Source of the DNA: Pseudomonadales bacterium
GTDB lineage: Bacteria; Pseudomonadota; Gammaproteobacteria; Pseudomonadales; Pseudohongiellaceae
Length of the DNA stretch: 56,149 nucleotides
Reading direction: 5' to 3'
NCBI GenBank assembly: GCA_022825945.1
Contig: JAJDVS010000109.1
Span: 1 to 56,149 of the forward strand
Shown here: positions 21,918-29,756 of the stretch, piece by piece
Numbering within the stretch: the stretch's first letter is position 1
How the letters are laid out: the number at the start of each line of letters is the position of its first letter
The notes under the pieces: model-generated
What the model was told of the DNA's origin: nothing
The model's database searches: none
What the model saw: the letters and a program-made list of their open reading frames with translations, nothing else
Translations under genes and position numbers: made by a program

Positions 21918-24107
21918 ATGATCCACGTAACAAGACTGAAACCACTTCTTGCAATCCTGTCTCTTGTGGCGGCCGCAATAGCCGTGTTGCCCGCCGCGGC
22001 GCAGTCGACCGCCCAGGGCGTGATCGAGGGCGTGGTCCAGAGCCCCGCAGGCGCGGAAGCCGGAGTCTGGGTCATCGCGGAGACCGACGACACGCCGACC
22101 CATTTCGTGAAGATCGTCGTGACCGACGACGAAGGCCGGTTTGTCCTGCCGGAACTGCCGGACGCGCTGTTCAGCGTATGGGTGCGGGGTTACGGCCTGG
22201 TGGATTCCGATCCGGTGTTCCTGCGACCGGGAGCGTCCGGCGTCAGCCTGAAAACCTTCCAGGCGGGAGACCCGCTGCTCGCGGCCCAGGTGTATCCGGG
22301 CAACTACTGGTATTCCCTGCTTGAAGTGCCCGGACACGAGGAGTTTCCCGGCACCGGCCCGGACGGCAACGGCATTTCCCCGTTCATGGGCAGCCAGGAT
22401 CACTGGATCGACACGACCAAGCAAAGGTGTCAGCTATGCCACCAGCTCGGCAACAAGGCGACCCGCACCCTGGATCACCTGAGTCATCTCGATTTCGAAT
22501 CCAGCGTCGAAGCATGGCGCTATCGCACGGCGATGGGCATCCGGGGGCCGCTCATGGCGGCCATATCCGGTTTCTTCGGGCCCCGCGGCATGGAAATGTA
22601 TGCGGACTGGACCGATCGCATCGCCGCGGGAGAAATCCCGCCGACGCCGCCGCGCCCCGAAGGCATCGAGCGGAATATCGTCATTACCCAATGGGACTGG
22701 GGCAACGAGTCCGCATTCATCCACGATGAAATCACCACCGACAAGCGCGACCCCACGGTGAACGCCGGCGGTCTGGTCTATGGCGTCGACGCCTCGTTCG
22801 GCGCCCTGCTTGAACTCGACGTGGAAACCCACGAGTGGCGGGAGCTGGAAATTCCGGTTCGCGACAACCCCGACAATCCCGCCGTGACCCGTTTCCTGCA
22901 GGAGTTCCCGGTGCCATCCGCCTATTACGGCGACGAGGCGCTGTGGCAGCGCCCCGCCGACCCCCACAATCCGATGTTCGACGAACTCGGCCGGGTATGG
23001 ATGACCACCAAGGTGAGAGGCGATATCCTGCCCGAATGGTGCCGGCCGGGGTCGGACAACCCCTTTGTGGAGTATTACCCCACCCGGGCGAGCACTCGCC
23101 AGGCTTCGTATTACGATCCGGCCACGGAAGATTTCGGGCTTATCGATACCTGCTTTACCACCCATCACCTGCAATTCGACTGGACCGAGGATCGCACCCT
23201 CTATTTCAGCACCCTCGCCGACGTCATCGGCTGGGTGAACACCCGGGAATTCGATAGGACCGGCGACGAGCAGGCGACCCAGGGCTGGTGCCCCATGGTG
23301 GTGGACACCAACGGCGACGGCCGCATCACCAAACCCTGGAACCCGCCCGTCGGACCCTTGTTCGACCCGGGCGCGGGCGGCGATTTCGATCCGGCTCTCG
23401 ACACCAGGATGGAGCCGGGACTGAACTACGGCATCATCGTGAATCCGGTGGACAATGTGGTCTGGGGCGCCGGCGAGGAGTTTCCCGGGCGCATCTATCG
23501 CATGGACATCGGCGACAATCCGCCGGAAACCTGCATTACGGAAGTCTACGAAGTGCCGGTGATCGACGGCGAGTTGCAGGGATTCGGCCCCCGGGGCATC
23601 GACGCCGACAGGAACGGCGTCATCTGGACCGCGCTGTCCGGCAGCAGCCACCTGGCCAGTTTCGACCGTAGCAAGTGCGAAGTGCTGAACGGACCCAGCG
23701 TGGTCACTTCCCAGCATTGCCCCGAAGGCTGGACCCTGTACGAGGCGCCCGGCCCCAACATGAAGGGCACCGACGTGAAAGCCGACTTCCACTATTACAA
23801 CTGGGTCGATAACTTCAACACCCTGGGCTTGGGCGAGAACATTCCCATCGCGACGGGTTCCGGTTCCGATTCCCTCAAGGTGCTGGATCCGGATACCGGA
23901 GAATGGATCGTCATGCGCGTGCCCTATCCGTTGGGATTCTATTCCCGCGGTCTCGACGGACGCATCGACGATCCGGACGCCGGCTGGAAAGGCCGCGCCG
24001 TATGGGCCAATTACGGCACCAATTTCAACTGGCATACCGAGGGCGGCAAGGGAACCCAGAGCAAGATGGTCAAGTTTCAGATCAGACCCGACCCGCTCGC
24101 GCGGTAA
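21918..24107 (+). CDS. Exported beta-propeller protein with CxxCH haem motif
   Basis: A 729-residue protein. The start at 21918 has CAGGGGGGAAAC upstream and opens a clear signal peptide (residues 1-29, ending LPAAAQS). Residues 32-110 form a carboxypeptidase-regulatory-like beta sandwich (GVIEGVVQSPAGAEAGVWVI). RCQLCHQLGN at 170-179 is a c-type haem site. The rest is propeller-like repeats as in Vgb-type lyases (GLVYGVDASFGALLELDVET, GRVWMTT, GIDADRNGVIWTALSGSSHL, GSDSLKVLDPDTGEWIVMRV). A periplasmic or surface redox/binding role is inferred; the substrate is unknown. The next gene starts 12 bp on. Confidence 0.7.
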   Translation: MIHVTRLKPLLAILSLVAAAIAVLPAAAQSTAQGVIEGVVQSPAGAEAGVWVIAETDDTPTHFVKIVVTDDEGRFVLPELPDALFSVWVRGYGLVDSDPVFLRPGASGVSLKTFQAGDPLLAAQVYPGNYWYSLLEVPGHEEFPGTGPDGNGISPFMGSQDHWIDTTKQRCQLCHQLGNKATRTLDHLSHLDFESSVEAWRYRTAMGIRGPLMAAISGFFGPRGMEMYADWTDRIAAGEIPPTPPRPEGIERNIVITQWDWGNESAFIHDEITTDKRDPTVNAGGLVYGVDASFGALLELDVETHEWRELEIPVRDNPDNPAVTRFLQEFPVPSAYYGDEALWQRPADPHNPMFDELGRVWMTTKVRGDILPEWCRPGSDNPFVEYYPTRASTRQASYYDPATEDFGLIDTCFTTHHLQFDWTEDRTLYFSTLADVIGWVNTREFDRTGDEQATQGWCPMVVDTNGDGRITKPWNPPVGPLFDPGAGGDFDPALDTRMEPGLNYGIIVNPVDNVVWGAGEEFPGRIYRMDIGDNPPETCITEVYEVPVIDGELQGFGPRGIDADRNGVIWTALSGSSHLASFDRSKCEVLNGPSVVTSQHCPEGWTLYEAPGPNMKGTDVKADFHYYNWVDNFNTLGLGENIPIATGSGSDSLKVLDPDTGEWIVMRVPYPLGFYSRGLDGRIDDPDAGWKGRAVWANYGTNFNWHTEGGKGTQSKMVKFQIRPDPLAR

Positions 24108-24119
24108 CGGGCGATAGCC

Positions 24120-25157
24120 ATGGAAAAGTCAGGCTCGGGCGCCGGGATTCACTTGACTGGAATCCTGGCGCTTCTCGCCTTGCCGCTTATGCCGGCCGCG
24201 CATGGCGCCGAGCCCGGCTGGGCCGTCCCCCGCACGGAGTACGGCCACCCCGACTTGCAGGGGCTCTGGACCAATTCGACGCAAACCCCCTTCCTGCGCC
24301 CCAGGGAACTGGGCAACCGCCAGGCCTATTCCGAGGAAGAAGCCCTGGAACTGGAGCGCGAAGTCCGCGAAGCGGAAGCCCGGCGGGCGCTGCCCAGCGA
24401 CCCGGACCGGGCGCCGCCTCCCGCGGGAGGATTCATCAGCCAGCGGTCCGACGAAAATTTCGACATCGCCCCGATCGGGATAGCCCGCATCGACGGCGAA
24501 TATCGAACTTCCATCGTTATCGACCCGCCCGATGGCCGCCTGCCGCCGCGGCTCGATTTCAAGGACATCTTCGAGCGCTGGAGCGAGCAGGGATTCGGCC
24601 CTTCCGACGGACCTGAAATGAGATCGATCCAGGACCGCTGCCTGGCGCCCCTGGTGCAGTTGCCCCTGCTTTATACTTTCGGCGCCGTGAACGCCGCGGA
24701 CGGAGACAATCCTTCGCGCAATATCCAGATTGTGCAAAACGAAAACTATGTCGTCGTCCTGTGGGAGTACTTCAGCGCCGTGCGCATTATCCGGCTGGCG
24801 GAAAACCACCTGGACAATTTCGGCCCCAAATGGCGGGGAGATTCCATCGCCCGTTACGAAGGAGACTCGCTCGTGGTGCATACCCGGAATTTCCGGCTGG
24901 AGCAGACCAATCCCTTCCTCAGGGCGTCCGAACAGTTCGAGATCACGGAAACCTATACGCCGGTATCGCCCGACGAAATGGTTTTCAGATTCACGATCTC
25001 CGACCCCATGGCCTACCCGCAATCCATCACCGGCGAGATTTCACTGCAAAGAATGGCGCCTGAACACAAACTCTACGAATTCGCCTGCCACGAAGGCAAC
25101 TACTCCTTTTCCTCCATACTGAGAGCCGCCCGCATGGAAGACGCCGGCGCGTTGTGA
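24120..25157 (+). CDS. Secreted protein of unknown function
   Basis: A 345-residue protein with a signal peptide (LTGILALLALPLMPAAHGAE). The opening HPDLQGLWTNSTQTPFLRPR, then MRSIQDRCLAPLVQLPLLYT and NIQIVQNENYVVVLWEYFSA, matches a family of secreted hypothetical proteins I know from environmental proteobacteria and acidobacteria, with no assigned reaction. It follows the CxxCH propeller gene by 12 bp on the same strand, so both probably act together outside the inner membrane. Confidence 0.65.
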   Translation: MEKSGSGAGIHLTGILALLALPLMPAAHGAEPGWAVPRTEYGHPDLQGLWTNSTQTPFLRPRELGNRQAYSEEEALELEREVREAEARRALPSDPDRAPPPAGGFISQRSDENFDIAPIGIARIDGEYRTSIVIDPPDGRLPPRLDFKDIFERWSEQGFGPSDGPEMRSIQDRCLAPLVQLPLLYTFGAVNAADGDNPSRNIQIVQNENYVVVLWEYFSAVRIIRLAENHLDNFGPKWRGDSIARYEGDSLVVHTRNFRLEQTNPFLRASEQFEITETYTPVSPDEMVFRFTISDPMAYPQSITGEISLQRMAPEHKLYEFACHEGNYSFSSILRAARMEDAGAL

Positions 25158-25169
25158 AATTGCTGATTG

Positions 25170-25379
25170 CGGCCAAGGAGCCAGCGAGTCGATTTCCACC
25201 GTCTGGCCGGTCTTGATCGACTGCTGGGCCGCAGGCATGTTCGGAAGCGAAAATCCGGGATGGCCGGAAACCTGCATCAAGCCATTCACCGCATGAATCC
25301 GGTGGTTTTCGCTGTCGGTGACATGGACCACGCCGTTGCGGAGGGAAGCGGAATTGGGGTAAAAGGGCACTTCAGTTAC
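25170..25379 (-). pseudogene. Possible 3' remnant of an oxidoreductase-like gene
   Basis: The minus strand reads VTDSENHRIHAVNGLMQVSG and HPGFSLPNMPAAQQSIKTGQ, then TVEIDSLAPW. The end resembles the tail of Gfo/Idh/MocA-type oxidoreductases (AxxSxxTGxxVEI). The frame has no start of its own and lies antisense between two plus-strand genes. It fills the 241-bp gap between the secreted protein and the dienelactone hydrolase. The family call is tentative. Confidence 0.3.
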
Positions 25380-25398
25380 CGGCTTGGAGGAGGCCGCA

Positions 25399-26274
25399 AT
25401 GTGTGACGAAAGAACGCAGTTCGATGCAGACAAGTACCTTCGCGGCGGTGAAATCAGCCGCCGGGATTTTGGACGGGTTTCCGCCACCGTAGGGCTCGGC
25501 ATGATGCTGCCCGGCATGGCCAATGCCCAGGAACTCGGCGAGCGCGATGTGGAAATCACCACCCCGGACGGGGTCGCCGATTGCTACTTCGCCTATCCCG
25601 CATCCGGCAGCCACGCCGCGGTGCTCGTCTGGCCGGATATTCTCGGCCTGCGCCCGGCATTCCGCGAAATGGGCCGCCGGCTGGCGTCGGCGGGCTATTC
25701 GGTCCTGACCGTCAATCCCTTTTACCGCAGCGCGCGTTCTCCCGTGGTGGGCGAGGGCGCCAGTTTCAGTCAGCCGGAAACCCGGGAAATTGTCCTGCCC
25801 ATGCGGCGGGCGCTCAGCGCCGAAACCGATTTCAGCGACGCCCGGGCCTTCGTCTCCTGGCTCGATGAACAGGACGAAGTCGATACCAGCCGCAGCATTG
25901 GCGCCACCGGCTACTGCATGGGCGGCCCCATGGTCATGCGCACGGTGGCGGTGATGGCGGACCGGCTTGGCGCCGGGGCGACTTTCCACGGTGGCGGCCT
26001 TGCTTCGGATTCCGACGACAGCCCGCATCTGCTCATTCCCGAAACCCGGGCGCACATGCTGCACGCCGTTGCGGAAAACGACGACGAAGCCGACCCGGAA
26101 GCCAAGAACACCCTGCGCGCCGCCTATGAAGCCGCGGGCATCCCGGCGGAGATTGAAGTCTACGAAGGCACCCTGCACGGCTGGTGCCCGACGGATTCGC
26201 AGGTCTACCATGAAGCCCAGGCCGAACGCGCCTGGAGCCGCATGCTCAATCTGTTCGAAACCGCGCTCGTCTGA
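25399..26274 (+). CDS. Tat-exported dienelactone hydrolase family protein
   Basis: A 291-residue protein. The start at 25399 has GGAGGAGGCCGCA-ATG. A twin-arginine signal (EISRRDFGRVSATVGLGMML, ending ANAQE) directs folded export. The alpha/beta-hydrolase core has the Cys nucleophile in GATGYCMGGPM, Asp in ENDDEADP and His in TLHGWCPT, the Cys-Asp-His triad of dienelactone hydrolases. Substrate unknown. It is followed closely by a membrane protein on the same strand. Confidence 0.85.
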   Translation: MCDERTQFDADKYLRGGEISRRDFGRVSATVGLGMMLPGMANAQELGERDVEITTPDGVADCYFAYPASGSHAAVLVWPDILGLRPAFREMGRRLASAGYSVLTVNPFYRSARSPVVGEGASFSQPETREIVLPMRRALSAETDFSDARAFVSWLDEQDEVDTSRSIGATGYCMGGPMVMRTVAVMADRLGAGATFHGGGLASDSDDSPHLLIPETRAHMLHAVAENDDEADPEAKNTLRAAYEAAGIPAEIEVYEGTLHGWCPTDSQVYHEAQAERAWSRMLNLFETALV

Positions 26275-26308
26275 ACCGGGCCGGGAAAGCCAACACCATT
26301 GGCGCGAC

Positions 26309-27058
26309 ATGACTGATTCCAGCCAGGGGAAGGCTTCGCCGCTGTCCCATGCCGCCGCCGCCGCGCCGGACAGCGGCGGCCCGCAGGTCCGGGTGCTGAC
26401 GCTGATCGCGCTGATCCTTGCGGTGCTGGCGCTGCCCGGTTTCGTCCTGCGCTATCAGGCGGCGGGCGAGTTCCAGTTCATCCACAGCCTGCTGTGCGTG
26501 TTTCTGGCGGTCAATCTGCTGATCTGCTACTGGGAAGCCTGTCTGTTCTTCCAGCGCGACTATATCGAGAAGCGCAGCGCGTACTGGCGGGAGCGGCAGC
26601 TAGCCGGAGGCCGCCTTGCGATAGCCGAGTTCTTTTTCGGCAAAGTCTCCCCCGCCCGGGTTTTCTCGCCAAAGCTGTGGGCCGATGTGTGGGCCACCTA
26701 CACCTGCTACGACACCGCCTTTGCCGACCGCAAGAGCTTCGGCTTCAATGCCGATGTGGGCAATGGATTCGTCACCGCGATTCCCACGGCGCTGCTCTAC
26801 CTGGCCTTTGCCGGCGGATTCCCGCCGGCCCTGGCCGCCGGCCTGCTCGGCCTCATGCTGTTCTGGCAGCAGACCTATGTGACCAGCGTCTATCTGGCTT
26901 CTTTCTTCATCGCCGGACGGCACCGGGAAATCAGCCGGCGCGAGCTTTGCCTGTGGGTCATTGGCTCGAATTGCCCCTGGGTGCTGTTCCCCCTGCTCGG
27001 GCTGCATGTTTCCCTGCGTCTCGTGCTCGATGGCAACTACGGCGTTCTGGGGTTGTGA
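26309..27058 (+). CDS. Multi-pass membrane protein of unknown function
   Basis: A 249-residue protein starting 34 bp after the dienelactone hydrolase. About six hydrophobic segments are visible: VLTLIALILAVLALPGFVLR, SLLCVFLAVNLLICYW, FVTAIPTALLYLAFAGGF, ALAAGLLGLMLFW, VYLASFFIAG and NCPWVLFPLLGLHVSLRLVL. The arrangement slightly recalls EXPERA-type proteins, but I cannot confirm that. The convergent neighbour is an FAD oxidoreductase. Confidence 0.6.
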   Translation: MTDSSQGKASPLSHAAAAAPDSGGPQVRVLTLIALILAVLALPGFVLRYQAAGEFQFIHSLLCVFLAVNLLICYWEACLFFQRDYIEKRSAYWRERQLAGGRLAIAEFFFGKVSPARVFSPKLWADVWATYTCYDTAFADRKSFGFNADVGNGFVTAIPTALLYLAFAGGFPPALAAGLLGLMLFWQQTYVTSVYLASFFIAGRHREISRRELCLWVIGSNCPWVLFPLLGLHVSLRLVLDGNYGVLGL

Positions 27059-27070
27059 CAGTTTCCGGCG

Positions 27071-28429
27071 TCAGGCCTTGCGGAAGCGCCAGCCGTACAT
27101 CATGCGGCCATAGAAGTTGAACCACTTCTTCGTTTCCGCATCGTTGAAGGGATAATCGGCGCCGAGTTGCCGCGCCGCGGCCAGGCCCGAGACAAAACAC
27201 GTCTCCTGGCTGTTGACCAGGGTGTGGGCGCCGCAGTGCCAGCTTCGCCGCCGGCCCTGAATGAAGCGGAACAGGTGCACGAGCAGCGCGATATGGCGCA
27301 CATCGTGGACCACATGCTGGAACCACCAGCGCTTGACGATCTTTTCCTGATCGATGGGGCTGACGGGATTGTAGGTCACCAGGCAGGGCTTGTCCGAAGG
27401 CTTCGCCCAGGGCTGCTGGTTGTGCATGATGTAGGTGATTTCGTAGTTGTCGGGCCGGGCGCCGTATTGTTCGATGTGGTTGCTGCGGGTTTCCAGGGGC
27501 TCGGCGGCGTTTTCCGGCAACAGCGAGCTGTCCCAATGCACAATGGCGTGATTGTGCAATTCGCTTTCGTAGCGAATCGAGGACAGCAGCCAGCCCTCGA
27601 ACAGGCTGGCCTGGTCCAGGGCCATCAGGGTCTGGTTGGCGTTGCAGGCGAACACCACCTCATCGAAGGTCTCGCGCTCGCCATCCTCGTCCTCGACAAT
27701 GACCTCGTCTCTGCCCCGGAACACCTTGCGCACCGGGCGGCTGAGGTAGATCCGGTCGCTGAATTCCGCGGTGAGTTTCCGGTAGATGTTGCGGGTGCCG
27801 CCTTCCCAGGTCTGCATGGGAGTTGCCCTGACGATGTCGAAGAATTCCAGATAGCGGCAGAACAGCGAGGCCGGCATGTCGAAGACATTGGTGGCCATCA
27901 GGAAGTTGACGAACATGGGTTTCAGCACCTTGTAGCGGAAATCCCCGGAATACCCGCCGAAATTCAGCACCGTCCCCATGCTGAGGTAATTGAAGGGATT
28001 GAGGGCATTGAGGAATTTCGACCGGGTCCGGTTGAGGGCGCCGAACCACTGCAGGCGCCCCAGCAGCCGCTGAAAACGGTCGATTTCCTCCCGCAACTGC
28101 CCGCTGATGTCGGTGTCGAGATCGTGGGCGTAGATTCCTTCCCGGTACTTCACGCTGTAGCTGAACTTCGTGTCCACCAGCTTTACCCCGAGTTGCCGGG
28201 TCAGCAGCAGGATATGGTGGTACACCGTGGGAATGCAGGCTGTCACCGATATGTCGAAGGGAATCGACGAGCCGTCGGCCTGGAGCATGTCGGCGGTAAC
28301 GGCATTGCCGCCCAGTTCCGGGTTGGCCTCAAACACGCGGAAATCAAAGCGGTCGGGATGCTGGTGCAGGGCCCAGGCCGCGCCGAGGCCGGAAACCCCT
28401 CCTCCGATGATGGCTATTTTTCTTGGCAT
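27071..28429 (-). CDS. FAD-dependent amine oxidase-like oxidoreductase
   Basis: A 452-residue flavoprotein. The FAD motif is KIAIIGGGVSGLGAAWALHQ, with FEANPELGGNAVT as the ribose-binding region. A VVFACNANQTLMAL stretch follows in the second FAD region. Proteins of this type (NAD(P)-binding Rossmann-like, related to cyclopropane fatty-acid cluster oxidases) act on lipids or carotenoids. The start at 28429 (MPRKIAIIGG) has GGGGGCGGCG nearby. It begins 10 bp after the yggX stop, so it is the last gene of the asmA-mutY-yggX strand. Confidence 0.75.
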   Translation of the reverse strand: MPRKIAIIGGGVSGLGAAWALHQHPDRFDFRVFEANPELGGNAVTADMLQADGSSIPFDISVTACIPTVYHHILLLTRQLGVKLVDTKFSYSVKYREGIYAHDLDTDISGQLREEIDRFQRLLGRLQWFGALNRTRSKFLNALNPFNYLSMGTVLNFGGYSGDFRYKVLKPMFVNFLMATNVFDMPASLFCRYLEFFDIVRATPMQTWEGGTRNIYRKLTAEFSDRIYLSRPVRKVFRGRDEVIVEDEDGERETFDEVVFACNANQTLMALDQASLFEGWLLSSIRYESELHNHAIVHWDSSLLPENAAEPLETRSNHIEQYGARPDNYEITYIMHNQQPWAKPSDKPCLVTYNPVSPIDQEKIVKRWWFQHVVHDVRHIALLVHLFRFIQGRRRSWHCGAHTLVNSQETCFVSGLAAARQLGADYPFNDAETKKWFNFYGRMMYGWRFRKA

Positions 28430-28439
28430 CGCCGCCCCC

Positions 28440-28709
28440 TCACTCCGGCGGGACATAGCCTGCGGCGCGGTCGAAGTCCTGGTTGTCGAGGAATTTCTCC
28501 ATTTGTCCGGTGAGGTACTTGCGGTCGGCGGCGCTGGCCAGGCTGAGCTGCTTTTCGTTGATGAGCATGGTCTGCTGGGCGAGCCATTCGCGCCAGGCTT
28601 GCTGCGAGACCGTCTGGAAGATTTGCTGGCCCTTTTCCCCGGGATATGGCGGCGCGGGCAGGCCCGGAAGCTCCTTGCCGTACTTTCTGCAATGCACCAT
28701 GCGCGTCAT
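28440..28709 (-). CDS. yggX: Probable Fe(2+)-trafficking protein
   Basis: An 89-residue protein of exactly the family size. MVHCRKYGKELPGLPAPPYP carries the conserved Cys, and QAWREWLAQQTMLINEKQLS and RKYLTGQMEKFLDN are YggX hallmarks. It is linked to iron-sulphur cluster protection and oxidative stress. It overlaps mutY by 4 bp (ATGA), the common gammaproteobacterial order, and MutY is itself an iron-sulphur enzyme. Confidence 0.92.
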   Translation of the reverse strand: MTRMVHCRKYGKELPGLPAPPYPGEKGQQIFQTVSQQAWREWLAQQTMLINEKQLSLASAADRKYLTGQMEKFLDNQDFDRAAGYVPPE

Positions 28710-29740
28710 GATCGTTCCTCATTGCCGGGCTTGGCCAGGCTTGCGAGCAGCTTGCTTGCCGGGGCGGCCAATCCCACTTCCGCCGGGGCGGCGATAGAGT
28801 ACCAGAGCCAGCGGTCCGAATCAGCCACGGCGTCATGCCGTGATCGCACGCCGTAGCGCAGGAGAGAGATATCCAGATGGAAATGGGTGAAGCTGTGGCG
28901 GATGGAGGGCAGCCTGGTTGGCGACTCTTCCGCAACGCAGAATTCGGGCAGGGCTTCGGGCAGTGAGTAGAGCGAGCCCCAGACGCCGGTTGGCGGACGT
29001 TTTTCCAGCAGCACCCGACCGGACTCGTCCCGCAGGATGTGCATGACGACCCGGCGCACGGGAAGCGCCCGACCGGGTTTCCTGCCGGGATAGCGTTCGA
29101 CTTGCCCCTGTTTTCTCGCCAGGCAGCGCGGCGACAGCGGGCATTGGCCGCAGGCGGGCAGGCTGCGGGTGCAGATCGTGGCGCCGAGGTCCATCATGCC
29201 CTGGGTGTAAGCGGCGGCGTCCCGCCCGGGCACGAGGCTTTCCGCCTTCGCCCAGAGTGCAGCCGCGGTCTTGCCGTGTCCGGGGAATCCGGCGATGGCG
29301 AAACAGCGCGCCAGCACCCGCTTCACATTGCCATCCAGAATCGGCGCCGGCTGGCCATGGGCGAGTGCCAGAATCGCCCCGGCGGTGGAGCGACCGACTC
29401 CGCTGAGTTGTTGCAGTTCTTCCAGATTGTCGGGAATCCTGCCCCGGTGCCGCTCGACAATGCATTGCGCCGCCTTGTGCAAATTGCGCGCGCGGGCGTA
29501 GTAGCCAAGTCCCGTCCACAAGTGCAGCACCTGGTCGATGTCGGCGGCTGCCAGGGTCGCCACATCGGGAAAACGCTCCATGAAGCGGAGGAAGTAGGGA
29601 ATCACCGTTGTCACCCGGGTTTGCTGGAGCATGATCTCGGAAACCCAGACCCGGTAAGGCGAGGGATGCTGCTGCCAGGGCAGGCCGTGGCGACCGTTTG
29701 ACTTGTGCCATTCGATGACGGCGGCGGCGAATCCGCACAT
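28706..29740 (-). CDS. mutY: A/G-specific adenine DNA glycosylase
   Basis: A 344-residue enzyme. The start MCGFAAAVIEWHKSNGRHGL aligns with the normal MutY N-terminus; upstream ATGs lie inside asmA. The helix-hairpin-helix with catalytic Asp is LSGVGRSTAGAILALAHGQP, then ILDGNVKRVLARC. The [4Fe-4S] ligands are CTRSLPACGQCPLSPRC. The C-terminal NUDIX-like domain (VLLEKRPPTGVWGSLYSLPE) recognises 8-oxoguanine. It removes adenine mispaired with 8-oxoG. It lies 16 bp after asmA and overlaps yggX. Confidence 0.93.
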   Translation of the reverse strand: MCGFAAAVIEWHKSNGRHGLPWQQHPSPYRVWVSEIMLQQTRVTTVIPYFLRFMERFPDVATLAAADIDQVLHLWTGLGYYARARNLHKAAQCIVERHRGRIPDNLEELQQLSGVGRSTAGAILALAHGQPAPILDGNVKRVLARCFAIAGFPGHGKTAAALWAKAESLVPGRDAAAYTQGMMDLGATICTRSLPACGQCPLSPRCLARKQGQVERYPGRKPGRALPVRRVVMHILRDESGRVLLEKRPPTGVWGSLYSLPEALPEFCVAEESPTRLPSIRHSFTHFHLDISLLRYGVRSRHDAVADSDRWLWYSIAAPAEVGLAAPASKLLASLAKPGNEERS

Positions 29741-29756
29741 TGCAGCCGCGGGGAAA

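Noticed and set aside
22434-24035. 533-codon minus-strand frame
   Set aside because: Antisense shadow of the CxxCH propeller gene, which has a signal peptide, ribosome-binding site and motifs.
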